The notes beneath the pieces are model-generated. The model searched no databases and had not been told where the DNA came from. It saw only the letters and a list, made by a program, of their open reading frames with translations. Shown here piece by piece: positions 1 through 9,590 of a stretch of DNA of 64,000 nt; position 1 is the stretch's first letter; each line of letters begins with the position of its first letter. The stretch is from CAJBVW01 sp964457335 (GTDB lineage Bacteria > Myxococcota_A > UBA796 > SXON01), in NCBI GenBank assembly GCA_964457335.1, contig CAYWGD010000020.1, positions 1 through 64,000 of the forward strand, written 5' to 3'. The position numbers and the translations under genes are program-made.

Positions 1-1149
1 AACATGGGGGCGATCTCGGGCGATCCTGCGGGCATGTGTGTCGCCACCGCGGACCGCCGCCTGGAGATGGACGGCCTGGTGCTTGAGTCCGTGCGCCTGA
101 AGGGCTACCACCCGGAGGGAGCGGCGGTCCCCGCGGCCAGCGGCGTCCGGATGACGAGGACGGTCTCGACCTGTGCGGGTGAATCCGCGTGGGTCACCGC
201 CTCCGGTGCGACCGCCGGGAGCTCGTTCAACTGGAGTACGCTCGCGCAGGAGGACGACGGGACTGCCGGAACCCTCACGGACTGCGCCGACCCCGCCTGC
301 CCCGGCACGACCGGCTGCTCGGGGGAGTACAGCATCCTGCTCGTGCCGGGCGAGTCCATCGAGAGCTGCGACGAATTCCAGTACGTGTTCGCCCGGTTCC
401 GCGGCGGTGAGGTCACAACCACCGCCTACCGCCCGGATGCCGACTGCCTGCCCGGCGAGGGGCGCGCCCAGCTGGTGCCCATCCGCATCGGGGACGAGGA
501 TGAGGACGGGAGCTACCACGTCACCTATCGCCCCGCGCTCCTGACGGGCACCGGCGCTCTGACGAGCCGAGCGGTGATCACCGCCACCACCGTCGTGTCC
601 GCGCCGACCTCCGGGCTGAAGGCGGTCCGTCCGGGGAACACCTTCCGCTTCACGAGCACCGACACGCTCGACCTCCCGTTGACAGAGTACGTGGCGCTGT
701 CCGGCACCCAGTCGCACGCCGGCGGCCTTGGTGGCAGCGCGGTGTTCATCGCGGAGGAGGTGGACGAGAGCGCCCTGTGGAGCCCACAGGTCGATCTGAC
801 GTGGACGTGCGGCACCGGCGATGAGGCCGCGCCCGCGTCCCAGGGGTACAAGCTCGCGCTCGAGACGATCGGCTGCGGGCTACTGCAAGCGCTCACCCTC
901 CGGCCCCGCCTGGACACGAGCCCCAAGCGGATCGAGTGGGAGTTCTACGGGCAGCCCGACCAGCCCTACATCACGCCGGTGCAGACGGTGCTGGACGGGC
1001 ACGCCTTCGCGTTCGACCTCGGCCGATTGAGCATCGACGCCACGCTGCTCGCCGCAACCCCGCAGGCGGCCACCCTGCGGATCGATGGGATGACCTGGGA
1101 TGGCGTCACCATCTGCACTCCGGGCACCTACACCCTCCCGCTCGAGTGA
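1..1149 (+). CDS. Hypothetical cell-surface protein, 5'-partial
   Basis: The reading frame is open to the left edge of the window, so this is probably the C-terminal part of a larger protein; the first in-window ATG is at 4. At least 382 residues are visible. I recognise no family. The sequence is rich in Thr, Ser, Gly and short beta-type stretches and contains several isolated Cys residues, including a Cys-containing cluster around residues 96-106, which suits a secreted, disulfide-bearing surface protein. Its stop codon overlaps the GTG start of the next gene (GTGA), so the two are probably cotranscribed. The function is unknown. Confidence 0.6.
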   Translation, partial: NMGAISGDPAGMCVATADRRLEMDGLVLESVRLKGYHPEGAAVPAASGVRMTRTVSTCAGESAWVTASGATAGSSFNWSTLAQEDDGTAGTLTDCADPACPGTTGCSGEYSILLVPGESIESCDEFQYVFARFRGGEVTTTAYRPDADCLPGEGRAQLVPIRIGDEDEDGSYHVTYRPALLTGTGALTSRAVITATTVVSAPTSGLKAVRPGNTFRFTSTDTLDLPLTEYVALSGTQSHAGGLGGSAVFIAEEVDESALWSPQVDLTWTCGTGDEAAPASQGYKLALETIGCGLLQALTLRPRLDTSPKRIEWEFYGQPDQPYITPVQTVLDGHAFAFDLGRLSIDATLLAATPQAATLRIDGMTWDGVTICTPGTYTLPLE

Positions 1150-1964
1150 TCCTTCTCCTCGGCCTCGCCTGCGCGGACGCCCCCTCGCTCCAGGCCGGCG
1201 GGGCGAACGCGTGCCTCACCCGGGCCGGGCGGACCGACTGCCACCTCGTCCATCCCCTGGGGTCGGCGGGCTTCGAGGCCGCGCCGCACGCCGACTACGT
1301 GGATGTGAGCGTCGGCGGCGACCTGGGCTGTGGCGTCCGCCCGGACGCCTCACTCGAGTGCTGGGGCCGGGACGACGCGGGTGGCACCACCCCGCCGGCC
1401 GGCGCGTACACGGCCGTGAGCGTCGGGGAGGAGCACGCCTGCGCGCTCGATGCCGACGGGACCGTCGCGTGCTGGGGCGCGGACTACCGCGGCGAGACCA
1501 CCCCCCCGGACGGCACATTCACCCGCGTCGTGGCCGCGAGCCTCTACACGTGCGGCGTCCGGACGGACGGCACGCTCGTCTGCTGGGGGCGCGACGACGA
1601 GGAGGACTTCGTGCCGCCGCCCTCGGGTGTCACGGTCACGCCCGGGCGCGACGCCTCGGTCAGCACCTGCGGCCTGGACGGCAACGGTTCGATCGTGTGC
1701 TGGGGCATCGACGCGGGGGGCGAGCAGGCCGCCCCCTCCGGCTCGGGTTGGCGGGAGGTGGTGGTCGGCCTCCACCACGCCTGCGCGCTCGACGCGGACG
1801 GGGCCGTCGCCTGTTGGGGCACCGACGACCACGGCCAGCTCGACGCGCCGGCGGGCGCTTTCGCCTCCGTCTCGGCGGGCGACTGGTTCACCTGCGGCCT
1901 GCGCGAGGACGGCGAGGTCACGTGCTGGGGCTGCGGGCCCGACGGGTGCGAGCAGCCGTGGTGA
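1146..1964 (+). CDS. RCC1-like repeat lipoprotein
   Basis: The protein has 272 residues. The GTG at 1146 is chosen because it gives a short hydrophobic leader ending in a lipoprotein-type Cys (LLLGLAC) and overlaps the previous stop by 4 bp. The mature part has about six repeats of roughly 40 residues, each carrying a C-x-L/V-x-x-D-G-x-V/L-x-CWG signature, as in RCC1/BLIP-II-type beta-propellers common in myxobacterial surface proteins. The paired Cys in each repeat could form disulfides. Ligand and function are unknown. A longer upstream frame to 936 exists, but it overlaps the preceding gene and lacks a leader. Confidence 0.75.
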   Translation: MILLLGLACADAPSLQAGGANACLTRAGRTDCHLVHPLGSAGFEAAPHADYVDVSVGGDLGCGVRPDASLECWGRDDAGGTTPPAGAYTAVSVGEEHACALDADGTVACWGADYRGETTPPDGTFTRVVAASLYTCGVRTDGTLVCWGRDDEEDFVPPPSGVTVTPGRDASVSTCGLDGNGSIVCWGIDAGGEQAAPSGSGWREVVVGLHHACALDADGAVACWGTDDHGQLDAPAGAFASVSAGDWFTCGLREDGEVTCWGCGPDGCEQPW

Positions 1965-1989
1965 GGCGGCACCCGCGTCGAGCGCTTGA

Positions 1990-2003
1990 ACCCCGCGAGG
2001 GGT
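1990..2003 (-). terminator. Hairpin downstream of tRNA-Arg
   Basis: Arms ACCCC and GGGGT are separated by a 4-nt loop, about 35 nt beyond the tRNA 3' end when read on the minus strand. There is no clear U-tract, so intrinsic termination is uncertain. It also lies downstream of the RCC1-like gene on the plus strand and could serve both. Confidence 0.35.
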
Positions 2004-2037
2004 CGTACCACCTGCATTTTAGCCAAGTCTTCGAGAA

Positions 2038-2114
2038 TGGCGCCCCCGGCGCGACTTGAACGCGCGACCCCAGGTTTAGGAAACCTGTGCTCTATCCAGC
2101 TGAGCTACGGGAGC
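2038..2114 (-). tRNA. tRNA-Arg(CCT)
   Basis: On the minus strand a full cloverleaf can be folded. The acceptor is GCTCCCG with CGGGGGC (one G-T pair). The D stem is GCTC/GAGC, the anticodon stem is CAGGT/ACCTG with loop TTCCTAA (anticodon CCT, reading AGG), and the T stem is GCGCG/CGCGC with loop TTCAAGT. The discriminator is G, and the 3' CCA is encoded. It lies 45 bp downstream of a minus-strand lipoprotein gene but has its own promoter-like hexamers. Confidence 0.96.
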
Positions 2115-2123
2115 CTTCGGGAA

Positions 2124-2152
2124 AGCGTAGTGCCTCGGCGGCGCCGGGGCAA
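2124..2152 (-). promoter_or_regulatory. Sigma-70-like promoter for tRNA-Arg
   Basis: On the minus strand TTGCCC (2147-2152) is followed after exactly 17 nt by TACGCT (2124-2129). That would place transcription start just before the tRNA 5' end at 2114. Both hexamers are near consensus in an otherwise GC-saturated region. Confidence 0.5.
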
Positions 2153-2159
2153 TCGCGGG

Positions 2160-2684
2160 TCAGTAGCCCTGGCTGATGCTGACGGACACCGTGGTCTGGC
2201 CCGTCTGGTCCGTGCAGGCGATCGTCAGCTGCTTGTCGGCGTTCTTCAGGATGATCGACGTGGTCCCGACGATGGCCGCCTCGGTGGTGACCGACCAGCC
2301 CGCGCTCGTGGCCCAGGCCTTCAGGGGCGCGCAGGCCTCCTTGGGGTCGCCGCTGCCCTGCATGACCACGGCCTCGGTGGTGCCCATGGTGGCGCAGCTC
2401 ATGACCTTGAGCCCGCTGGGGACGGTCATGCCGTCGGTCTTGAAGCGGCCGCAGAGGCCCTCCTGGCTGCCCGACGCCGCGACCGGCGCCTTGGCCGTGC
2501 TCGCGCCGTCGTCCGCGGCGGGCGCGTCGGCCGGGGCCTCGACCACCTCGTCGTACTCGGCGCTCGTGGAGCCGCCGTTCATCTCGCGCTGGAGGTCCTC
2601 GATCAGCTCCTCGATGTCGCCGCCGCAGCAGCAGCACGAGCCGGCAGCCACGATCATCCCCGCGACCGGAATCATGATCTTCAT
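2160..2684 (-). CDS. Cys-rich hypothetical lipoprotein
   Basis: The protein has 174 residues. It begins with a Lys-containing N-terminus and a hydrophobic leader ending in a run of four Cys (residues about 17-20); the first would be lipidated. An Ala/Asp-rich linker (about 45-75) leads to a C-terminal domain of about 100 residues with four spaced Cys and alternating Thr/Val strands. The family is not recognised. It is transcribed toward tRNA-Arg and divergently from the PHP lipoprotein at 2779, with about 95 bp shared between the two starts for promoters. Envelope location is inferred from the leader alone. Confidence 0.7.
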   Translation of the reverse strand: MKIMIPVAGMIVAAGSCCCCGGDIEELIEDLQREMNGGSTSAEYDEVVEAPADAPAADDGASTAKAPVAASGSQEGLCGRFKTDGMTVPSGLKVMSCATMGTTEAVVMQGSGDPKEACAPLKAWATSAGWSVTTEAAIVGTTSIILKNADKQLTIACTDQTGQTTVSVSISQGY

Positions 2685-2778
2685 CGTCGATCTCCACGGC
2701 CTCGTCGAGGTTGCCGCCGGGATGGCGAGCGCGTCCGCGCGAGCGGCGCCATGCTATACCACCGCGCGCGGGGCTGCC

Positions 2779-4128
2779 ATGCGTCTGTCCATCCTGCTCT
2801 TCGCCGGCTGCACCGGCGCGCCTGCCGACGCTCCGACGGACGCCGAGCCCGCCGACGCCTCCTCGGTCGTGCCGTACACGGGCACCCGGGCGCCGCTCGA
2901 CGAGACGACGATCGCGGGCCGCGCGTGGCGACGCGGCGTCATCCACCTGCACTCGCACTACTCCCACGACGCCTGCGACGGCGAGCCGATGCCCGGCGGC
3001 GTGCCCGACGAGGAGTGCCTCGCGCACCTCCGCGCCGCCCTCTGCGACAACGCGCTCGACTTCGCGATGATCACCGACCACCCGGCCCACGCCGCCGAGC
3101 AGGAGTGGGAGGACCTCCTGCTCTCCCGCGACGGCGACGAGGTCGTGGACGGCATCGCGAACCGCGTCGCCTGCCCCGACGGGCGCGGCGTGCTCACGAT
3201 GCCCGGCATCGAGGACGAGCTCATGCCCGTGGGGCTCGACCGGCCCGTCGCCGACACCGCGGAGGAGCGCGACCGGCTGTACAACGGCACCGACGCCGAG
3301 ACGCTCGCCGCCGAGATCGCCGCGGGGGCGACGGTGCTCCAGGCGCACACCGAGGGCCAGGAGCTGACGACGCTCTACGAGCGGCAGGCGAACGGGCTCT
3401 CGGGCGTCGAGATCTTCAACCTCCACGCGATGGTCGATCCCGACATCCGCGAGGAGCACCTGGACCTCGACTCCTTCGGCTACATCGACACGATCGGGCC
3501 CTTCCTCTCCGGGGAGACCGACGCCGAGCCCGACCTCGCGTTCCTCGGCTTCTTCCAGGAACAGGGCGTGTCGCTGGAGCGCTGGGACGCGCTCAACCGC
3601 GTGGCGCCGACCGTCGGCACCGCGGGGACCGACGCCCACGAGAACGCGCTCCCGAACGTGCTCTCCGACGGCGAGCGCGTGGACTCCTACCGCCGGATGA
3701 TGGCCTGGTTCAGCAACATCGTGCTGACCGAGGGCGACGGCCCGCAGGACGTGCAGGCGGCGATCGCGGCGGGGCGGCTCTTCGTCGCCTTCGAGATCCT
3801 CGGCACGCCGACGGGCTTCCACGTCGGCTACGGCGCGCTGGAGATGGGCGGGACGGCGGACGTGGGCGGAACGCTCGAGGTCACCTGCCCGACGCTCGCG
3901 GCCACGAGCCCGCAGGACGGCGACGAGCCGGAGATCACCGCGACGGTGTACCGCGACGGCGTCGCGTGGCAGACGGGCTGCGGCAGCTTCGCCGTCACGG
4001 AGCCGGGCGTGTACCGGGTGCGCGTGGACATCGTCCCCCACCACCTCGCCGGCTTCCTGGACGACCAGACTGCGCTGATCCGGAGCTACCCCTGGCTCTA
4101 CTCCAACGCGATCCGGGTCGGGCTGTAG
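2779..4128 (+). CDS. PHP-domain lipoprotein (metal-dependent phosphoesterase fold)
   Basis: The protein has 449 residues. The ATG at 2779 is chosen because it gives a short leader with a lipobox-like end (LLFAGC); the frame is open far upstream but without a signal. Metal-binding PHP motifs are visible: HLHSHYSHD near residue 54, ITDHPAH near 96 and GTDAHEN near 283, separated by helical text. The C-terminal ~90 residues look like an added beta domain. PHP enzymes hydrolyse phosphoesters using a metal cluster, but exported relatives mostly have unknown substrates. A paralogue-like PHP lipoprotein lies at 40635-42011. Enzymatic activity is inferred only from the motifs. Confidence 0.8.
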   Translation: MRLSILLFAGCTGAPADAPTDAEPADASSVVPYTGTRAPLDETTIAGRAWRRGVIHLHSHYSHDACDGEPMPGGVPDEECLAHLRAALCDNALDFAMITDHPAHAAEQEWEDLLLSRDGDEVVDGIANRVACPDGRGVLTMPGIEDELMPVGLDRPVADTAEERDRLYNGTDAETLAAEIAAGATVLQAHTEGQELTTLYERQANGLSGVEIFNLHAMVDPDIREEHLDLDSFGYIDTIGPFLSGETDAEPDLAFLGFFQEQGVSLERWDALNRVAPTVGTAGTDAHENALPNVLSDGERVDSYRRMMAWFSNIVLTEGDGPQDVQAAIAAGRLFVAFEILGTPTGFHVGYGALEMGGTADVGGTLEVTCPTLAATSPQDGDEPEITATVYRDGVAWQTGCGSFAVTEPGVYRVRVDIVPHHLAGFLDDQTALIRSYPWLYSNAIRVGL

Positions 4129-4174
4129 GCCCACGGCGCGCGGATCGCGCGACCGGGAGAGGCCGGCGGCTCCG

Positions 4175-4203
4175 TTGACGTCGAGTCGCCCGGGTGCTAC
4201 CGT
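4175..4203 (+). promoter_or_regulatory. Sigma-70-like promoter
   Basis: TTGACG (4175-4180), a 17-nt spacer and TACCGT (4198-4203) lie 22 bp before the ATG at 4226. This fits a primary-sigma promoter for the propeller lipoprotein and possibly for the secreted MBL operon that follows it. Confidence 0.5.
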
Positions 4204-4225
4204 TCGCGCTGCTCGGGAGTCCGAA

Positions 4226-5395
4226 ATGCGCGTGACCGCGCTCATCCTCGTGGCGCTGGCGCCGTTGTCGCTCTCGGGCTGCTCGGGCTGCGGCAACGCC
4301 GAAGTCACCGATCCGACGGACAAGGTCGGCACCGACCCGGAGCCGGCCGACCCCCACGACGTCGGCTCCTGGCTCTCCATGCGCGCCATGCCGGACGGGC
4401 GGCCCGCCGTTGCGTACTACGACCGCACCTCCGACGCGCTCGGCTTCGCCATCGGCACGGTGAAGGACGGCGGGGTCACGTGGGCGACCGAGGAGGTCGA
4501 CTCCTACCCCGACGACAACGGCCTGAACCCCGGCGATGCCGGCAAGTACGCCTCGATGGCGATCGCGGCCGACGGCACCGTGTGGATCGCCTACCAGGAC
4601 ACGAGCAACGGCCCGCTCAAGTACGCGAAGCGCGACACGGGCGGCACGTGGACGGTCGGCAACGCCGACGCGGGCGGCGGCCCCGGCTCGGACGCCGGCT
4701 ACTGGGCCTCGATCGCGCTCGACGCCTCCGGGAACCCGGTCGTGGCGCACCACGACGCCAACAAGGGCACCCTGCGCGTCGCGCGCTGGAACGGCAGCGC
4801 CTTCAGCGGCGAGGTCGTGTACGAGGGCACCGACTACGTGCCCTCCGACACCGCCGAGGAGTCGGCCTCCGCGAGCGCCGGCGAGTACGCGAAGCTCGTG
4901 ATCGCCGACGGCGTCGAGTACATCGCGTTCTACGACCGCGCCTGGGGCGCGCTCCGCCTCGCGAGCGGCACCGCCGGCAGCTACGCGGTCGAGGTCGTGG
5001 ACGACTCCGCGAACGTCGGCCAGTGGCCCGACGTGCTCGTGGACGGCGCGACCGTGACCATCGCGTACCACGACGTGACCAACCAGGACCTCAAGCTCGC
5101 CACCGGGCGCGCGGGCGGCCCCTGGACGATCGAGACGGTCGACACCGGTGACCACGTGGGCGCCGACACGGTCGTCTACTCGAACGGCTCCGACCCCGCG
5201 ATCCTCTACTTCGACGGCGCCAACAACGACATGAAGCTGGCCCGCAAGAGCGGGGGCAGCTGGGCGCTCGAGACGGTGGGCGGCTCGGGGGTGGCGATCG
5301 GCTACCACAACGAGTCCATCGAGGTCGGCGGCGTCCGCTACGTCGCCTGCTACGACTACACGAACCGCGGCATCTGGTTCTCCGCGCTGCCGTAG
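4226..5395 (+). CDS. Beta-propeller-like repeat lipoprotein
   Basis: The protein has 389 residues. The ATG at 4226 gives a classic signal (Met-Arg, hydrophobic core, LSGC lipobox near residue 18). The mature protein has about six to seven repeats of 45-60 residues with a shared pattern: a D-G/A-x-x-x-I-A-Y-x-D element followed by a L-K-L/Y-A strand. This matches the six- or seven-bladed propellers found in secreted hydrolases and adhesins, but no Asp-box or catalytic signature is evident. It lies directly upstream of the secreted MBL-fold gene. Function is not assigned. Confidence 0.75.
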   Translation: MRVTALILVALAPLSLSGCSGCGNAEVTDPTDKVGTDPEPADPHDVGSWLSMRAMPDGRPAVAYYDRTSDALGFAIGTVKDGGVTWATEEVDSYPDDNGLNPGDAGKYASMAIAADGTVWIAYQDTSNGPLKYAKRDTGGTWTVGNADAGGGPGSDAGYWASIALDASGNPVVAHHDANKGTLRVARWNGSAFSGEVVYEGTDYVPSDTAEESASASAGEYAKLVIADGVEYIAFYDRAWGALRLASGTAGSYAVEVVDDSANVGQWPDVLVDGATVTIAYHDVTNQDLKLATGRAGGPWTIETVDTGDHVGADTVVYSNGSDPAILYFDGANNDMKLARKSGGSWALETVGGSGVAIGYHNESIEVGGVRYVACYDYTNRGIWFSALP

Positions 5396-5404
5396 GAGCG
5401 CCCC

Positions 5405-6517
5405 CTGCTCTCCACCCTCCTCCTCGCCGCGCTGGGTTCGGCCTGGGCGGGCACCGTCCGGGTGGACGTGCTCGACGTGGGCCAGGGGGACTCGATCCTC
5501 ATCCGGACGCCCGCCAACAAGACGATCCTCATCGACGCGGGCGACGGCGACGTGAACGTGCCGAAGCTCCTCGAGGGGCTCGGCGTCACGGGCCTGGACC
5601 TCGTCATCGGCACGCACCCCCACGCCGACCACATCGGCGGCATGGACGACGTGCTCGACGCGCTCCCGGTCAAGAACTACCTCGACAACGGCCTGCCCCA
5701 CACCACCAAGACCTACGACGGGGTGATGGAGCGGATCGAGGCGAAGGAGATCACGTACAAGTCCGGCCTGCTCGGGATGAAGTTCAACCTCGACGACGGC
5801 GCGGTGCTCGAGGTGCTGTTCCCGGACGGGGTGAAGCTCAAGGACACGCGGTCGGACCTGAACTCCAACTCGGTGGTCACGCGGCTCACGCACGGCGACA
5901 GCTGTTTTCTGTTCACGGGGGACGCCGAGGAGCCGACCGAGCGCGCGCTCGTCAACGACGGGCTCGGGCAATGCGACGTGCTGAAGGTCGCCCACCACGG
6001 CAGCAACCACTCGAGCACGCGCCCCTTCCTCGAGGCCGTGAAGCCGTCGATTGCGGTGATCAGCGTCGGCACCGGCAACCGCTACGGCCACCCGGGCGAC
6101 GACACGCTCGGCCGGCTGCAGGCCACCGGCGCGACCATCTACCGCACGGACCTGATGGGGCAGGTCACGCTGCTCTCCGACAAGGAGCACATCACCGTCG
6201 AGACGGGGCAGGCGCGGCCGACCCCGGGCACGGTGGTGACCCGGCCGACGCCGGTGCTGCCGCCGGTCGCGAAGAGCGACCGGACCGCCGCGGCCTCGGC
6301 GGACCCGGCCCTGCCCGACCACGACCTCGACCCCGCGTCGGTGGACAACATGCCCGAGCTGGCGTGCCCCTTCCCGACGAGCTCCACGAGCGAGGTCTTC
6401 CACGAGGCGGGCTGCGGGAACGCCGCGCGGATCAGCCCGAACAACCTGGGCTGCTACCAGACGCGGGAGCAGGCCGTCGCCGCCGGGAAGCGCCCGGCGG
6501 GCTGCTGCAAGCCGTAA
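5405..6517 (+). CDS. Secreted MBL-fold hydrolase, ComEC C-terminal type, with Ada-like metal-binding tail
   Basis: The protein has about 370 residues. I start at CTG 5405: GGAG at 5395-5398 is 6 nt upstream, the frame is closed by TAG at 5393, and this start supplies a signal peptide (LLSTLLLAALGSAWA). The later GTG at 5462 would remove the first beta strand of the fold. The metallo-beta-lactamase domain begins VRVDVLDVGQGDS, with THPHADH near residue 69 and AHHGSNHSS near 196, as in ComEC/Rec2 C-terminal domains. After a Pro-rich linker, the last 50 residues resemble the Ada metal-binding/DNA-entry nuclease tail (two Cys, GYRP-like GKRPAGCC). It is followed 10 bp later by DUF3006 and then a ComEA-like gene. 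A role in extracellular DNA processing or uptake is inferred. Confidence 0.82.
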   Translation: MLSTLLLAALGSAWAGTVRVDVLDVGQGDSILIRTPANKTILIDAGDGDVNVPKLLEGLGVTGLDLVIGTHPHADHIGGMDDVLDALPVKNYLDNGLPHTTKTYDGVMERIEAKEITYKSGLLGMKFNLDDGAVLEVLFPDGVKLKDTRSDLNSNSVVTRLTHGDSCFLFTGDAEEPTERALVNDGLGQCDVLKVAHHGSNHSSTRPFLEAVKPSIAVISVGTGNRYGHPGDDTLGRLQATGATIYRTDLMGQVTLLSDKEHITVETGQARPTPGTVVTRPTPVLPPVAKSDRTAAASADPALPDHDLDPASVDNMPELACPFPTSSTSEVFHEAGCGNAARISPNNLGCYQTREQAVAAGKRPAGCCKP

Positions 6518-6527
6518 GGGAGGCGGG

Positions 6528-6740
6528 ATGATCGTCGTCGACCGGATCGAGGGGGACGTGGCGGTGCTGGAGATCGGCGGGCGGACCGTCGACGTGCCGC
6601 TCGCCGAGCTCCCCGCCGGCGTGAAGGAGGGCGACCGCCTGAGCTTCCGCGTCGAGGCGCCCGACACGTCGGCCGCGGAGGACCGCCTCGCGCGCCTCCG
6701 CGCGAAGACGAAGCAGGGCCCCGGCGACTTCGACCTCTGA
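6528..6740 (+). CDS. DUF3006 family protein
   Basis: The protein has 70 residues, preceded by a GGGAGGCGGG ribosome site. It starts MIVVDRIEGDVAVLEI and has the short SH3-like beta pattern and acidic tail typical of DUF3006. In other bacteria DUF3006 genes commonly sit beside ComEC-like MBL hydrolases, and the same arrangement is seen here (10 bp after the MBL gene, 10 bp before the HhH gene). It has no signal peptide. The biochemical role is unknown. Confidence 0.8.
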   Translation: MIVVDRIEGDVAVLEIGGRTVDVPLAELPAGVKEGDRLSFRVEAPDTSAAEDRLARLRAKTKQGPGDFDL

Positions 6741-6750
6741 GGAGGACCCC

Positions 6751-7299
6751 ATGCGCACGCTTCTCGCCACGCTCCTCCTCGGCCTCGGGCTCGCCTGGGC
6801 CGGCCCCGCGCTCGCCGGGGTCGACATCAACACCGCGGATGCGTCCGAGCTCGAGACGCTGCCGGGCATCGGCCCGTCCAAGGCCGCCGCGATCGTGCAG
6901 TACCGGACCGAGCACGGCCCGTTCAAGAGCGTCGACGACCTCGACGCCGTGCCGGGGATCGGCCCCTCGACGCTCGCGAGCCTGCGCGACCAGGTGACCG
7001 TCGGGAAGGGCGGCGCCGCGCCCAAGGGCGAGGCGAAGGCCGACGCGCCCGCCGGGGCCGCGAAGGAGCCCGCGAAGGCGGCGAGCGCTCCGTCGCCGGG
7101 CGGCTGCGCGATCAACATCAACACGGCCGACGCCACCGCGCTCCAGGACCTCCCGGGCATCGGCGCGTCGAAGGCCGACGCGATCATCCAGCACCGCACC
7201 GACTACGGGCCCTTCGCGAGCTGCGACGCGCTGGACGACGTGTCCGGCATCGGGCCCGCCACGGTCGCGGGGCTGAAGGACTGCTGCACGGTGAAGTAG
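6751..7299 (+). CDS. ComEA-like secreted protein with two helix-hairpin-helix domains
   Basis: The protein has 182 residues. The signal peptide at residues 1-23 ends in ALAG. Two ComEA-type HhH units follow: residues about 25-85 (DINTADASELETLPGIGP, then LDAVPGIGP) and about 122-182 (NINTADATALQDLPGIGA, then LDDVSGIGP). They are joined by an Ala/Lys-rich linker. ComEA HhH domains bind double-stranded DNA non-specifically at the cell surface during transformation. The duplicated HhH and the MBL-DUF3006 neighbours point to DNA binding outside the inner membrane. There is no membrane anchor beyond the signal, unlike Gram-positive ComEA. Confidence 0.88.
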   Translation: MRTLLATLLLGLGLAWAGPALAGVDINTADASELETLPGIGPSKAAAIVQYRTEHGPFKSVDDLDAVPGIGPSTLASLRDQVTVGKGGAAPKGEAKADAPAGAAKEPAKAASAPSPGGCAININTADATALQDLPGIGASKADAIIQHRTDYGPFASCDALDDVSGIGPATVAGLKDCCTVK

Positions 7300-7331
7300 C
7301 GGAGCCCGAGGTCGGGAAGTACGCTCTGGGG

Positions 7332-8510
7332 ATGCTGCTCTTCCTCGCCTTCGCCTGCGCCCCCGAGACCGACAAGCCGGCGGACGCCGACGACACCGCC
7401 GCCGGCGACACCGCCGCGGACACCGGCGACACCGTCGACACCGGCCCCTCCTGCGTCGAGGAGCCCGCGCCCCCCGAGACGAAGGACACCGGGGCCGCGC
7501 CGCGCGCGGCCGCGACGCTGACCGGCTCGATCACCTGGACGCTCTCCTTCGACGAGGCCGCGGAGGCCGCCGGCTACGTCGACTGCACCTACACCCGCGA
7601 GTACGCGCAGACCGAGGTGGGCGACCAGGGCTACCTCTGCCCCGCGTGCTCCACCCTCACGACGGGCCTCGGGGTGATGACGGAGGGCTACGAGGACTGC
7701 TTCCTCCAGATCTCCACGGCCGAGGCCGAGCGGGTCGAGCACCTGGGGCTCGGCGAGGTCGACGGCGGCGTGCATTTGTTCCGCTCCGGCTCCGAGAACG
7801 TCGCGCTCGGCGACATGGGGCCCGTGACCGGGGACGCCCCGCTCGCCGTGGGCTGGGAGGACGAGAGCGAGCTCGAGGAGGGCGGCGTCATGCTGCTCGC
7901 CGCCGTGGGTGAGCTCACGCTCGGCGTGGACGAGGCGACGCTCCTCGAGGACGTGAACGGCGCGCGCACCGAGCCCTACACGTGCGGCTGGCCCCAGAAC
8001 AACCCGGGCGGGCCCAACCCGACCTGGGAGGTCACCGACGGGGAGCTCTTCCCGAACGTGCGCCTCGAGGACCAGTGCGGCGAGCCCGTCGACCTCTGGG
8101 ACTTCCGTGGGTTCTACCTCGTCATCGACAGCTCCGCCCCCAACTGCGGGCCCTGCCAGGCGATGGCGGAGGGCGCCGAGGCGTTCAAGGCCCGGATGGA
8201 GGCGGCGTGCGTCCCGGTGGAGCTGATCACGCTGCTCAACGAGTCGCTCTCGGCCATCAACCAGCCCGCCTCCGCCGAGGTGCAGGCCGCCTGGGTCGAA
8301 GAGTTCGGGCTCACCTCCCCCGTCCTCGCCGACCGCGGCGCCGCGTACGCGCTCTTCCCGGCGTACCTCGGCATCGAGTCGGGGATGAGCTACCCGGCGG
8401 TCATCCTCGTGGATCCGGACGGCCGCGTGTTCCACGGCGCCACCGGCTTCGGCGACTGGGCCGAGTTCGAGGACATCCTCCTCGCGGACTGGGAAGCGCG
8501 CGGGGAGTAG
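7332..8510 (+). CDS. Thioredoxin-fold (redoxin) lipoprotein
   Basis: The protein has 392 residues. A very short leader ends at FAC (residue 9) and an Asp/Thr-rich linker runs to about residue 45, typical of lipoproteins in this genome. The central domain (about 55-220) is unrecognised. Residues about 240-390 form an AhpC/TSA-redoxin domain with PNCGPCQ near residues 269-275 (CxxC active site) and the cis-Pro region SYPAVILVDPDG near 355. It probably reduces or exchanges disulfides in the envelope. It converges with the next gene: the stop codons TAG and CTA abut at 8510/8511 with no base between. Confidence 0.8.
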   Translation: MLLFLAFACAPETDKPADADDTAAGDTAADTGDTVDTGPSCVEEPAPPETKDTGAAPRAAATLTGSITWTLSFDEAAEAAGYVDCTYTREYAQTEVGDQGYLCPACSTLTTGLGVMTEGYEDCFLQISTAEAERVEHLGLGEVDGGVHLFRSGSENVALGDMGPVTGDAPLAVGWEDESELEEGGVMLLAAVGELTLGVDEATLLEDVNGARTEPYTCGWPQNNPGGPNPTWEVTDGELFPNVRLEDQCGEPVDLWDFRGFYLVIDSSAPNCGPCQAMAEGAEAFKARMEAACVPVELITLLNESLSAINQPASAEVQAAWVEEFGLTSPVLADRGAAYALFPAYLGIESGMSYPAVILVDPDGRVFHGATGFGDWAEFEDILLADWEARGE

Positions 8511-9425
<915 letters not shown>

Positions 9426-9590
9426 GCCACGTAGGGTGCTCGACCCCGCGCCGAACCGCAACCACTACTGACACGGCCAGGCACCGGCTCGGCGGCACAC
9501 GCGCGACGTTCGTGATCCCTCTTGCCGCCCGCGGAGCCCGTGACAATTCTGTGATGGTTCCCCGGGGACCGGCCGGGAATCGAGCTGGAG

